NCBI GenBank assembly: GCA_905373295.1
Contig: CAJPSJ010000075.1
Span: forward strand, 1-8,407
Direction: 5' to 3'
Origin: an uncultured Campylobacter sp.
Lineage (GTDB): Bacteria > Campylobacterota > Campylobacteria > Campylobacterales > Campylobacteraceae
Length of the DNA stretch: 8,407 bases
Shown here: one piece after another, positions 1 through 7,529 of the stretch
How positions within the stretch are numbered: the stretch's first letter is position 1
Layout of the letters: each line of letters opens with the position of its first letter
The notes under the pieces: generated by a model
Databases searched by the model: none
Seen by the model: the letters and a program-made list of their open reading frames with translations, nothing else
Told to the model about the DNA's origin: nothing
Program-made: the position numbers and the translations under genes

Positions 1-10
1 GATAAAAATA

Positions 11-16
11 TCTCCT
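11..16 (-). promoter_or_regulatory. Shine-Dalgarno-like sequence at the left edge
   Basis: The minus strand reads AGGAGA 10 bases before the window ends, about 50 bases after the pglE stop. No start codon is visible at a proper distance inside the window. A start just outside would have normal spacing. In C. jejuni the gene after pglE is pglF, the dehydratase that makes the PglE substrate, so this may be its ribosome binding site; that is inference from gene order. Confidence 0.35.
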
Positions 17-62
17 AGCAAAAAAAACGCAAAGCGGCTAAATTTAGTGGGTTTTAACAGCA

Positions 63-1184
<1,122 letters not shown>

Positions 1185-1204
1185 TTAACCTCGCGCGTCG
1201 CAAG

Positions 1205-1216
1205 GCTAAATTTAGC
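1205..1216. repeat. Perfect 12-bp palindrome GCTAAATTTAGC in the pglD-pglE gap
   Basis: GCTAAATTTAGC reads identically on both strands. It would lie in the 5' leader of pglE if the candidate promoter is used. Its core is the AAATTTA motif found in every larger gap of the window, including CTAAATTTAG at 38-47 downstream of pglE. It could be an operator-like site or simply a common oligonucleotide of this genome; the sequence does not decide. Confidence 0.5.
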
Positions 1217-1242
1217 TTTCGGCATAAAATTTAAATGCTCGG

Positions 1243-1251
1243 ATTTTATCA
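1243..1251 (-). promoter_or_regulatory. Candidate extended -10 promoter element for pglE
   Basis: The minus strand reads TGATAAAAT: an extended -10 (TGN) followed by TAAAAT, one mismatch from TATAAT. It lies in the AT-rich gap between pglD and pglE and would start transcription about 75 bases before the pglE ATG. Campylobacter sigma-70 promoters often lack a conserved -35 and show AT-rich periodic upstream sequence; AT-rich DNA is present upstream here. In a gap this AT-rich the match could be chance, so this is only a candidate. Confidence 0.3.
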
Positions 1252-1275
1252 CTTTTAATGCTATAAATTTTAAAT

Positions 1276-1875
1276 TCAGCCATTTTTTTTAATCACGCGA
1301 GCGGGCACGCCTACGGCTACGCTGTCGCTAGCTATGTCGCGCACTACCGCAGCGCCCGCGCCGATGATGCAGCGCTGCCCGATACTTAGCCTCTGAATGA
1401 CGCTAGCACCGATACCGATGTGCGAAAACGCCCCCACTTTCACGCCGCCCGCAAGCGCCGCGTTTGGGCTAATGTGCGCAAACTCGCCGATCTCGCACTC
1501 ATGCTCGATCACGACGCCTGAATTGATTATCGCGCCGCGACCGATTTTAGCTCGCGTGTTTATCACGGCGCCGGGCATTACGACTGCGCCCTCGCCGATA
1601 GCGGCGCTTGGGCTAACGATGGCGCTTTGATGAATTAGCGTCGCTATCTCAAAACCGGCGCGCGCTACTCTCTCTTGAATCTTTGCGCGGGTTTTATTAT
1701 CGCCGATTGCGATTATTACGGGGTGCTTCGGCAGATCCTCGCTAAATTTCAGCCCTGCCGCGTCGTCTAAAAAAACGACCTCGCTAAATTTAGCTCCGCG
1801 CGCGGCTAACGCGACGTCCGCAACCACCAGCCCGTGTCCGCTCGCGCCGTAAACGTAAATTTTAATTGTGTCCAT
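1276..1875 (-). CDS. pglD: UDP-4-amino-sugar N-acetyltransferase PglD (left-handed beta-helix)
   Basis: Acetyl-CoA-dependent enzyme that acetylates the 4-amino group made by PglE, giving UDP-N,N'-diacetylbacillosamine. The 199-residue product has an N-terminal UDP-sugar-binding domain with YGASGHGLV (9-17) and FLDD (35-38). Hexapeptide repeats of a left-handed beta-helix trimer run from about residue 85 to 192 (for example [22 protein letters not shown]). The catalytic pair is visible as IEHE, with His125 and Glu126 at the same numbers as in the C. jejuni enzyme, and a further His134 follows. The C-terminus keeps [10 protein letters not shown]. Its ATG overlaps the end of pglC by 14 bases and is preceded by GGAG plus the spacer AAATTTA, so translation is probably coupled to pglC. 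The stop is TGA. Confidence 0.95.
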   Translation of the reverse strand: MDTIKIYVYGASGHGLVVADVALAARGAKFSEVVFLDDAAGLKFSEDLPKHPVIIAIGDNKTRAKIQERVARAGFEIATLIHQSAIVSPSAAIGEGAVVMPGAVINTRAKIGRGAIINSGVVIEHECEIGEFAHISPNAALAGGVKVGAFSHIGIGASVIQRLSIGQRCIIGAGAAVVRDIASDSVAVGVPARVIKKNG

Positions 1876-2467
1876 TAAATTTCTCCGTCGTCGCCATGCC
1901 CTCTTTATTCACGCCCTCTTTTGCAAGCACCTTTTTTATCGTTAAAAGCGCGATCTTAAGATCGAGCGCAAAGCTTAAATTCTGCGCGTAATACGTATCG
2001 AACTCAAATTTTTTCTCCCAGCTGATCGCGTTGCGACCGTTTACTTGCGCAAGCCCCGTGATGCCCGGGCGCACGCTGTGCCTAAGGCGCTGCTGCGGCG
2101 AATAAAGCGGCAAGTATTCGATCAGTAAAGGGCGCGGTCCGATGAAGCTCATATCGCCCTTTAGCACGTTGAAAAGCTGCGGCAACTCATCCAGGCTTAG
2201 CGCGCGGATCTTTTTGCCGTAATCGTTCAGCCGCTCTTCGTCTGGCAGAAGCTCGCCGTCAGCGCCGCGCTCGTCGCTCATCGTTTTAAATTTGTAAATT
2301 TTAAAAATTTGCTCATCAAACCCCGGGCGAGATTGCGTAAAAATCGTGCTTTTGCTAATGTGTTTGCGGATCAAGAACCACGTAAGCGCCATCACGGGCG
2401 AAACCAAAATAATCAAAATCAAAGCCGCCGTAAAATCGAGCGCGCGTTTTAAAAAGCCCCTATACAT
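1862..2467 (-). CDS. pglC: Undecaprenyl phosphate N,N'-diacetylbacillosamine 1-phosphate transferase PglC
   Basis: Monotopic phosphoglycosyltransferase that starts the lipid-linked glycan by transferring phospho-diNAcBac from UDP-diNAcBac to undecaprenyl phosphate at the inner face of the membrane. The 201-residue length matches C. jejuni PglC. The N-terminal hydrophobic re-entrant helix (about 12-33) contains the Ser23-Pro24 break that lets it turn back in the membrane. The catalytic dyad is Asp93-Glu94 in [20 protein letters not shown], and the conserved PRP and RPGITG..QVNGRN motifs follow. It begins with ATG, with AGGA 9 bases upstream inside the end of pglA; pglA and pglC overlap by 8 bases and pglC and pglD by 14. 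No missing residues seen. An acceptor sugar other than diNAcBac is unlikely given the flanking pglD and pglE. Confidence 0.96.
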   Translation of the reverse strand: MYRGFLKRALDFTAALILIILVSPVMALTWFLIRKHISKSTIFTQSRPGFDEQIFKIYKFKTMSDERGADGELLPDEERLNDYGKKIRALSLDELPQLFNVLKGDMSFIGPRPLLIEYLPLYSPQQRLRHSVRPGITGLAQVNGRNAISWEKKFEFDTYYAQNLSFALDLKIALLTIKKVLAKEGVNKEGMATTEKFNGHN

Positions 2468-3587
2468 TGATAAATTTCCTATAAACCTCTAAATATTTTT
2501 CCGTGACGATCTTTTCGTCGTAATTTGCAAGCACCATCTCGCGCCCGTTTTGCCCGAGCCTCTCGCAAAGCGGCTCATCATCTAGCAAAATTTCGATCTT
2601 TCGCGCAAGATCATTCGCGTCGCGAGTGCGGCAGATTAGACCGTTGACGCCATCCTGCACCGCCTCGACGCAGCCGCTGCAATCGCTTACCACGCAAGCT
2701 CGCGCCATGCTCATTGCCTCTAAAACCGTGCGCGGAAAGCCCTCCTTGTAGCTAGGCAGTGCCAGCAGGTAACTAGCCTTCAAAAGCTCTGGCACATCAT
2801 TTCTGGCACCAAGATAATGCACCGCACCGCTTTGCAAAAACGCAGGATCAGCGGTGCTTTTATTGCCCGCAAAGCCCTCGCCCACAAAGACAAATTTTGC
2901 ATCCGATCGATCTTTTAAAATTTCTGCTGCTTCGTAGAATTCTCTCACGCCCTTATGCCACATCGCGCGAGCTATCATCAGCACGATTTTTTTGCCGTGC
3001 AAATCCTCGCCCAAATCCGCTGCATTAACGATTTTAGGGTTGAACCTTTCAGCATCTACGCCTACACTTTTAATCCTTATGACCTTTTGCTTCGCAATAA
3101 GCCCGCGAGATAGCATATAATCGGGATCGGCATCATTTACAAATACGCAAGCATTCGCCTGCGAAAATGAAAATTTATAAAGCTTCTCCAAAACCGCTCG
3201 CACAAGCCTTGTTTTAATATCATCGTCGATATAAAAGCTGCCCAGCCCCTCGACTAAGTTTATTACATATTTTATACCCGCCTCTCGAGCCGCCAGCGTA
3301 CCAAACACGTTTGATTTGTGCGCGGCTGTTTGCAGCAGGTCCAAATCCAGCCTCTTTAGCTCGCGCGCAAGGGCTTTGGTGTTGCTAAATACGGTAAGCG
3401 GATTCAGGCTAGCTCGATCAAGATCGTAGGTTACGGCATTAAAATCGCGTGCCAAATCCTGCGTATAAGCGCCACGAGGAGCAATTGCGAAAACCTTGTG
3501 CCCGCGCTCTTTTAAAGCCTGCATTATCGGGCGACGAAAGAAATGCAAGCTCATATCGGCATGGCTTAAAAACCCTATGCGAGCCAT
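2460..3587 (-). CDS. pglA: N,N'-diacetylbacillosaminyl-PP-undecaprenol alpha-1,3-N-acetylgalactosaminyltransferase PglA
   Basis: GT4-family, GT-B-fold enzyme that adds the second sugar (GalNAc in C. jejuni) to undecaprenyl-PP-diNAcBac on the cytoplasmic face. From the chosen start it is 375 residues, beginning [11 protein letters not shown] as in C. jejuni PglA ([10 protein letters not shown]). Seen: SAAHKSN-like [36 protein letters not shown] at the start of the C-terminal donor domain, [11 protein letters not shown], and the EX7E motif EGFPRTVLE (residues 282-290). An in-frame ATG nine bases upstream (3596) would add MQQ, but the AAGGA at 3601-3597 abuts that ATG and stands 9 bases from the ATG at 3587, so I prefer the latter. 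A TAA at 3620-3618 rules out longer forms. It lies about 70 bases after pglB and overlaps pglC by 8 bases. Stop TAG. Confidence 0.95.
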   Translation of the reverse strand: MARIGFLSHADMSLHFFRRPIMQALKERGHKVFAIAPRGAYTQDLARDFNAVTYDLDRASLNPLTVFSNTKALARELKRLDLDLLQTAAHKSNVFGTLAAREAGIKYVINLVEGLGSFYIDDDIKTRLVRAVLEKLYKFSFSQANACVFVNDADPDYMLSRGLIAKQKVIRIKSVGVDAERFNPKIVNAADLGEDLHGKKIVLMIARAMWHKGVREFYEAAEILKDRSDAKFVFVGEGFAGNKSTADPAFLQSGAVHYLGARNDVPELLKASYLLALPSYKEGFPRTVLEAMSMARACVVSDCSGCVEAVQDGVNGLICRTRDANDLARKIEILLDDEPLCERLGQNGREMVLANYDEKIVTEKYLEVYRKFINV

Positions 3588-3628
3588 CTGTTGCATTCCT
3601 TGTTTAGCGTTGCAAGATTAAATTTCAT
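3575..3628 (-). CDS. Candidate 17-codon leader ORF upstream of pglA
   Basis: On the minus strand an ATG at 3628 opens a 17-codon frame, [17 protein letters not shown], ending in TAG at 3577-3575. It is preceded by the best Shine-Dalgarno of the region (AAGGAG, 6-base spacer AAATTT). The frame is out of phase with pglA and its stop overlaps the pglA start at 3587 by about 13 bases, the arrangement expected of a translationally coupled leader. I recognise no similarity. It could equally be the remains of an older pglA start left by a small indel, since its Shine-Dalgarno is stronger than the one serving the present pglA ATG. The peptide has no hydrophobic segment and no run of one codon typical of attenuators. 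Confidence 0.35.
   Translation of the reverse strand: MKFNLATLNKECNRWLA
3597..3601 (-). promoter_or_regulatory. Shine-Dalgarno deciding the pglA start
   Basis: AAGGA on the minus strand lies directly against one in-frame ATG (3596) and 9 bases before a second (3587). The spacing favours the second, which also matches the start of known PglA proteins. Confidence 0.55.
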
Positions 3629-3634
3629 AAATTT

Positions 3635-3640
3635 CTCCTT
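3635..3640 (-). promoter_or_regulatory. Strong Shine-Dalgarno (AAGGAG) ahead of the pglA leader ORF
   Basis: The minus strand reads AAGGAG, then AAATTT, then ATG (3628), an ideal spacing. It cannot serve pglA directly because that gene's ATGs lie 32 and 41 bases further on, in another frame. The same AAATTTA spacer joins GGAG to the pglD ATG, which suggests that this is a real initiation site. Confidence 0.55.
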
Positions 3641-3660
3641 AGCTTGCGGCAAAATTTTAT

Positions 3661-6408
3661 CTAGCGCTTTAATTTATAAACTTTCACAGCAGGGCTTAAG
3701 ATCACAGGCTCGAATAGCTCGGGCCTATATCTTTCAAATACAAAAAGCTGAATGTAGCTTGAGTTTAGCATCGTCTTATCTAGCAGCAAAAATCGCCCGT
3801 AATCGCGCATGAAAATCACGTAAAATTGCGCGCTGCTGTCCATATTAAACTCTTTTACTGAAAGCTTGCCGTTCGCGTCGTAGCTCGTTTCGTAAAAGGT
3901 ATTGATCGCGAATTTTCTACCGCTATACTCTAAATTTAAAAGGCTAGACGAGATCGAAAAGCCGTTGTCCATATGCACGCCGCTTTGATCCTGAACGAAC
4001 CTATCGCTCGTTATGAAAAACAGCTCACTTAGCTGCTTGCCGTCGGTGATGTCGATATTTGAAAACTGCGTGACGACGGGAAAGATATTCATCATGCGAT
4101 CGGGCAAGATGTAGTAGATGTCGCGCGTAGGCTTTGGCGGCTTAAAATCAGCCAGTCCCAAGCTTAAGATAAAGTCATTTACGTCCGTGGCGTTATAATC
4201 TTTTAAAATTTGCTTTAACTTGTTTGGAATTTTTTCGCTATATCCGCGCTCGGTGTATTCGACATCCAGGCGCGCCATATTTGCAGAGCTAATCTGATCT
4301 CTAAAAAGCGCAAAGCTAACGGGAAAATTATCGTTGCCTAGGTGTTTGCCGCCGTCGATGAGGGTCTTTACATCGCTGTAATAGCGTATGCCATAACCGT
4401 AGTCCCACCACGAAAGCGCGTAATCCTCGCGCTGCGCCTTATCTTTGAGCTCATCTAGCACCCGCACCTCGCTTTGATAAAAGACCGTATCGACCTTGTA
4501 CGAGACGATGTGCTGCCACGCGGGATAAATGGCAAGCGCCGTCAAAATGAGCAGTATCGCGCGCCCCGCGATCTTTGGCAGATCCAAGCGCTTTACGCAA
4601 AAATACAAAATATATCCGAAACTTAGCCCCATCACACCCACGGCATAGATCGTAAATCTAAGGCCCGCTTTGTTCGCCGCAAAGCCCAAAAGCAGAAGTG
4701 GGATCGAGAGCAAAAATTCCTTATGTCTAAAGCAAAGCACTAAATATCCGATCGTCGCGATCACGAAAACCGCGACGTGCGAGCTGATGCGCTCCATAAA
4801 GATATTAGTTGGCACGATGCCCGATTCTTGGATTGTTTGATTGACGTTGAAAAAATGAAATGCCGTATCGGCGTTGTCCGCAAAGGAACGGAAGATATAA
4901 AATTTCGCCTGAAAGATTATCGGGCTAAGACCTCCGTTTGCGACGAAAAAGACTACGGCAAGCGCGCCGATAATCGCTAAAATTTTAAAATTTAATAGCT
5001 TTCCTCTAAACGCAAAGAGCCAAAATAGCGTAAGCGAGATTAAAATTTTTGCCACCAAAGGCGTGGAGCAAAGCGCGATCAAAAAGATGATCATCGCTTC
5101 GTAATTCACCCTGCTTTTTCGCTTAAAAATCAGCGTATAGGCGAAAAACATGGTGAGCATCATAGAATTTAACGAGAAGCTGGACGGATACCACCACATA
5201 TAAAATATCACAAACGCGCCCAGCCAAAACAGCGTGCTGCGCGAGCCGCGCGTGCAGATACGAATGAGCGCCCACAAAATACACATCGCAAGTACGATAT
5301 TTAGCATATCGGTGTCGTAATACCCCGCCATAGTGCGGTTGTAGTAGCTATTCGCCACGCTCGCGACAAGCGCGCCGATGAAGCCCGCGCGCATGCAGCG
5401 AAACTCACTTGAAATTAATAAAATCGGCACTACGATGAGCGAGCTAAACAAAGCCGGCAGATAAACGAATATCGTCTCGATTTTAAAGGGTAAAATTTCA
5501 GCCAAAAACGCCGTCACGATCGAAAGCGGTGCGCTAAAGTAGCTAAGATCGTTGGGCTGATGAAAGCCGGCGAGTCGGTCGCGCGCGCCCTCTGCAAAGG
5601 CGTAGCCGTCGTTGGTGTTTATCATCAGCTCGCCGTCCCAAAAGAAGTAATTCGGAAAACCGCTCGCCCAGTGCACCCACCACATGCGAAACGCCACACT
5701 AAAAGCAAATGCAAACAAAATCATCAGCAAAATATGCTTGGAAAACTCATAATTTTTTATGAAGCCAAAAATTCTGCGCCTAGCAGGAAGCGCGCCAGCT
5801 GACTGATTTTTAGAATTTTGGGAATTTTCTGCTGTGGAGTTTTTAGAATTATCAGAATTTATACCGTTTGTAGAATTTAAAGCACTTGCGGAATTCGCAT
5901 TTTTAAATTTAGCCAAATTAGCGGCTTTTGCGGAATTTTTATTTGTAGAATTTTTGCTCGTGGAATTCGCAGCGTCCTTCAAATTTGAGTTTGCAGAATT
6001 TGCGCCTGCGGAATTTTCAGAATTTACCGAGGCGGAATTTTGTCCGCTTGATTTTTTAGCCTTTTTGGATTTTTTTTGTACTCGCATTTTTGCAGAAACA
6101 GCGCGCGCTTGATCGTCGCTTAAATTTTTAGCGCCGGCGTGCGCGGAATTTTTGCTCGCAGAATTTTTTGCATCAAGCGCGGAATTTTTATCGTTTTTAA
6201 GTACGGAGTCCTCGCTACCCTCAATCTCGGCATTTTCGCCGCTAAAATTCTCTCCGCCGCCTGCGGAATACTCTGCGTCAAAATTTCCCTCACTAGCGAA
6301 ATTTTCGCTTAAGGCAGCTTTGTCGGCACCCATTGATTGCGCGCCTTTTTGATCGTCCGATCCTTCGTCGATCTCTCTGACACTAAAAGCCTTTTTTTCT
6401 TCACCCAC
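3661..6408 (-). CDS. pglB: Bacterial oligosaccharyltransferase PglB with a long Asn-Ser-rich N-terminal extension
   Basis: STT3-type oligosaccharyltransferase that moves the completed heptasaccharide-like glycan from the undecaprenyl-PP carrier to Asn in D/E-X-N-X-S/T on the periplasmic side. The product has 915 residues against about 713 in C. jejuni. The core begins near residue 212, with about 13 membrane segments from 223 to 635 and a periplasmic domain to the end. Catalytic and binding motifs seen: NDGYAFAEGARD (first loop, D267), YYDTD (D365 and D367), TIQE (525-528), WWDYG (667-671) and MxxI (M772...I775). DYNAT (737-741) matches the place of the reported self-glycosylation sequon of C. 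jejuni PglB. Residues 1-211 are extra: acidic, then Asn-Ser repeats and a lysine block. It starts with GTG two bases after the pglJ stop, with AAGGA 8 bases upstream. Stop TAG. Confidence 0.96.
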   Translation of the reverse strand: MGEEKKAFSVREIDEGSDDQKGAQSMGADKAALSENFASEGNFDAEYSAGGGENFSGENAEIEGSEDSVLKNDKNSALDAKNSASKNSAHAGAKNLSDDQARAVSAKMRVQKKSKKAKKSSGQNSASVNSENSAGANSANSNLKDAANSTSKNSTNKNSAKAANLAKFKNANSASALNSTNGINSDNSKNSTAENSQNSKNQSAGALPARRRIFGFIKNYEFSKHILLMILFAFAFSVAFRMWWVHWASGFPNYFFWDGELMINTNDGYAFAEGARDRLAGFHQPNDLSYFSAPLSIVTAFLAEILPFKIETIFVYLPALFSSLIVVPILLISSEFRCMRAGFIGALVASVANSYYNRTMAGYYDTDMLNIVLAMCILWALIRICTRGSRSTLFWLGAFVIFYMWWYPSSFSLNSMMLTMFFAYTLIFKRKSRVNYEAMIIFLIALCSTPLVAKILISLTLFWLFAFRGKLLNFKILAIIGALAVVFFVANGGLSPIIFQAKFYIFRSFADNADTAFHFFNVNQTIQESGIVPTNIFMERISSHVAVFVIATIGYLVLCFRHKEFLLSIPLLLLGFAANKAGLRFTIYAVGVMGLSFGYILYFCVKRLDLPKIAGRAILLILTALAIYPAWQHIVSYKVDTVFYQSEVRVLDELKDKAQREDYALSWWDYGYGIRYYSDVKTLIDGGKHLGNDNFPVSFALFRDQISSANMARLDVEYTERGYSEKIPNKLKQILKDYNATDVNDFILSLGLADFKPPKPTRDIYYILPDRMMNIFPVVTQFSNIDITDGKQLSELFFITSDRFVQDQSGVHMDNGFSISSSLLNLEYSGRKFAINTFYETSYDANGKLSVKEFNMDSSAQFYVIFMRDYGRFLLLDKTMLNSSYIQLFVFERYRPELFEPVILSPAVKVYKLKR
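5799..6186 (-). repeat. In-phase AATTC repeats encoding Asn-Ser in the pglB extension
   Basis: Within pglB residues 75-203 the dipeptide Asn-Ser occurs 18 times, 16 of them written AAT-TCN. On the plus strand GAATT begins at 5813, 5822, 5846, 5855, 5873, 5891, 5933, 5948, 5963, 5996, 6011, 6020, 6035, 6146, 6161 and 6182. Every interval is a multiple of three (for example 9, 15, 18, 24). Units are degenerate, commonly K-N-S-A or N-S-T, with no fixed period. A break from about 6040 to 6145 holds a lysine-rich block. The pattern fits growth by in-frame duplication followed by divergence, and it argues that the frame is translated. Confidence 0.85.
6050..6090 (-). other. Lysine-rich basic block in the PglB extension
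   Basis: PglB residues 107-120 read KMRVQKKSKKAKKS: eight lysines and one arginine in 14 residues. The block lies between two Asn-Ser tracts and after an acidic first 70 residues (many Asp and Glu). The extension precedes the first membrane helix and, by comparison with known PglB topology, lies in the cytoplasm. The block could bind RNA, ribosomes or acidic lipid headgroups; nothing in the sequence chooses between these. Confidence 0.6.
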
Positions 6409-6410
6409 GC

Positions 6411-7529
6411 CTATTTTCCTTCGTCGATTTGTTCTATTTTTGCGATCAGCTCGCTTGCTATCCGTTTTTTATCGAAAAACGAAGCTCTAATTTTAGCCTT
6501 TTTCTCATAAAATTTTACATAATTTTCATCATCCAGCGCTTTTTGCATCGCCGCTTGGGTACCTTCTAGATCGTTTACTCCCACCAGCACGCCCCATTCG
6601 CTCTGCCCCATAAGCTCGCGCGCGCCGCTTTGATGATCGCTTGAAATCACGAGCTTACCGCATGCAAGAGCCTCGATGAGCGCGTTTGAAAACCCCTCAA
6701 AAAGGCTTACGAAGACAAACGCGTAGCATCTAGCCATATATTTATACGGGTTTGCGTCAAAGCCCAAAAGCTTTACGCGACCGCCCAAGCCGAGCTCCTC
6801 TATCAGAGCCTCAAGCTCGGCTCGCAGCACGCCGTCGCCCAAGATCAGCAGGTCTTTGTCATTATTTTTTAAATTTGCATACGCACGGATCAAAAGCGCG
6901 TGGTTTTTGCCAGCATCGAGCCTACCGACGCTTAGGAAAAACGGCCGCTCCTGCACGACCTGCTCCTTTGCTTTGCGACTGATCTCATCAAGATTGATCG
7001 CGTTATACAGCACGCTCATCTTGCGCTCGTCGATCCCGAAATTATCCGCTAGATCGCGCAGATTTCCAAGCGAGTTTGGAAAGATAAAATCGGCCTTCGG
7101 ATAGAGCTTACGCAGCAAAAGCTTTGAAATTTTGGATTTGAAGCTCGGCTCTTTATACAGCACCGACGGCGTCGAGCATTCGTTAAAAATCATAGTGCCG
7201 CGCAGCCCGTAAATTCGCGCCAGCGCCGCCACGTAACACGGGCGGTTCATCCAAACGAAGTGGATGTCGATGCCCAGCCTCTCGCATAGTTTTTTGTAGC
7301 GCAGCGCCAAAAACGGCAGCTTTGCGAGCTTCAGCAGTCCATTTTCAAAAGGGGCTGATTTTTCGATGAAATGGATCTGCACGCCGCTTGGAATTTCATA
7401 AAAAATCCTCTCGTTCATCAGCACCAGATGCACTTCGTAGCGTGCCGTAAGCTCGCCTAAGAGGTTGCTTACGACGCGCTCGGCGCCGCCGCCGCCCATC
7501 GAATATATAAAAACGCTTAATTTCTTCAT
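6411..7529 (-). CDS. pglJ: GalNAc-alpha-1,4-N-acetylgalactosaminyltransferase PglJ (GT4 family)
   Basis: GT-B glycosyltransferase that adds the third sugar (GalNAc alpha-1,4 in C. jejuni) to the undecaprenyl-PP disaccharide made by PglA. The 372-residue product begins MKKLSVFIYSMGGGGAERVV. It carries the PglJ-typical NECSTPSVLYK (about 116-126), LYPKADFIFPNS, SVGRLDAGKNHALLIRAYA (the donor-domain start), LLGFDANPYKYMARC and the EX7E motif EGFSNALIE (278-286), followed by HQSGARE. It has the usual family length. Two adjacent ATGs are possible (7532 and 7529); AAAGG lies 3 bases from the first and 6 from the second, and known PglJ proteins align with the second. It ends with TAG two bases before the pglB GTG. 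A 242-bp gap separates it from pglH, so it may be the first gene of a separate transcript, though I see no convincing promoter. Confidence 0.95.
   Translation of the reverse strand: MKKLSVFIYSMGGGGAERVVSNLLGELTARYEVHLVLMNERIFYEIPSGVQIHFIEKSAPFENGLLKLAKLPFLALRYKKLCERLGIDIHFVWMNRPCYVAALARIYGLRGTMIFNECSTPSVLYKEPSFKSKISKLLLRKLYPKADFIFPNSLGNLRDLADNFGIDERKMSVLYNAINLDEISRKAKEQVVQERPFFLSVGRLDAGKNHALLIRAYANLKNNDKDLLILGDGVLRAELEALIEELGLGGRVKLLGFDANPYKYMARCYAFVFVSLFEGFSNALIEALACGKLVISSDHQSGARELMGQSEWGVLVGVNDLEGTQAAMQKALDDENYVKFYEKKAKIRASFFDKKRIASELIAKIEQIDEGK
6417..6421 (-). promoter_or_regulatory. Shine-Dalgarno supporting the GTG start of pglB
   Basis: AAGGA on the minus strand lies inside the last codons of pglJ, 8 bases before GTG at 6408. 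This supports translation of the long extension. The later in-frame ATGs (Met26 at 6333 and Met108 at 6087) have weak or no such sequence, and none lies close to the first membrane helix. Confidence 0.65.

Noticed and set aside
20..47. Possible terminator after pglE (A8 run on the plus strand, CTAAATTTAG palindrome)
   Set aside because: The T-run on the minus strand is preceded only by a 3-bp stem, and the palindrome has no loop and few GC pairs; a Shine-Dalgarno-like site follows at once.
1283..1290. T8 run near the pglD 3' end as a phase-variable tract
   Set aside because: It encodes two terminal lysines; Campylobacter phase variation typically uses long G/C tracts, and none is seen in the window.
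3591..3812. Plus-strand open frame across the pglB-pglA gap
   Set aside because: It overlaps the PglB C-terminus in antisense, has no supporting ribosome binding site and no recognisable domain.
5813..6186. Possible CRISPR or short-repeat array from regularly recurring GAATT
   Set aside because: Units are only five or six bases, spacing varies from 9 to 111, and the pattern is explained by Asn-Ser codons.
5834..6352. Plus-strand open frames opposite the pglB extension, rich in Glu-Phe and Ala-Glu-Phe repeats
   Set aside because: They are the complement of the Asn-Ser repeats (GAATTT reads Glu-Phe), have no ribosome binding site or known domain, and the minus-strand frame continues into a recognised enzyme.
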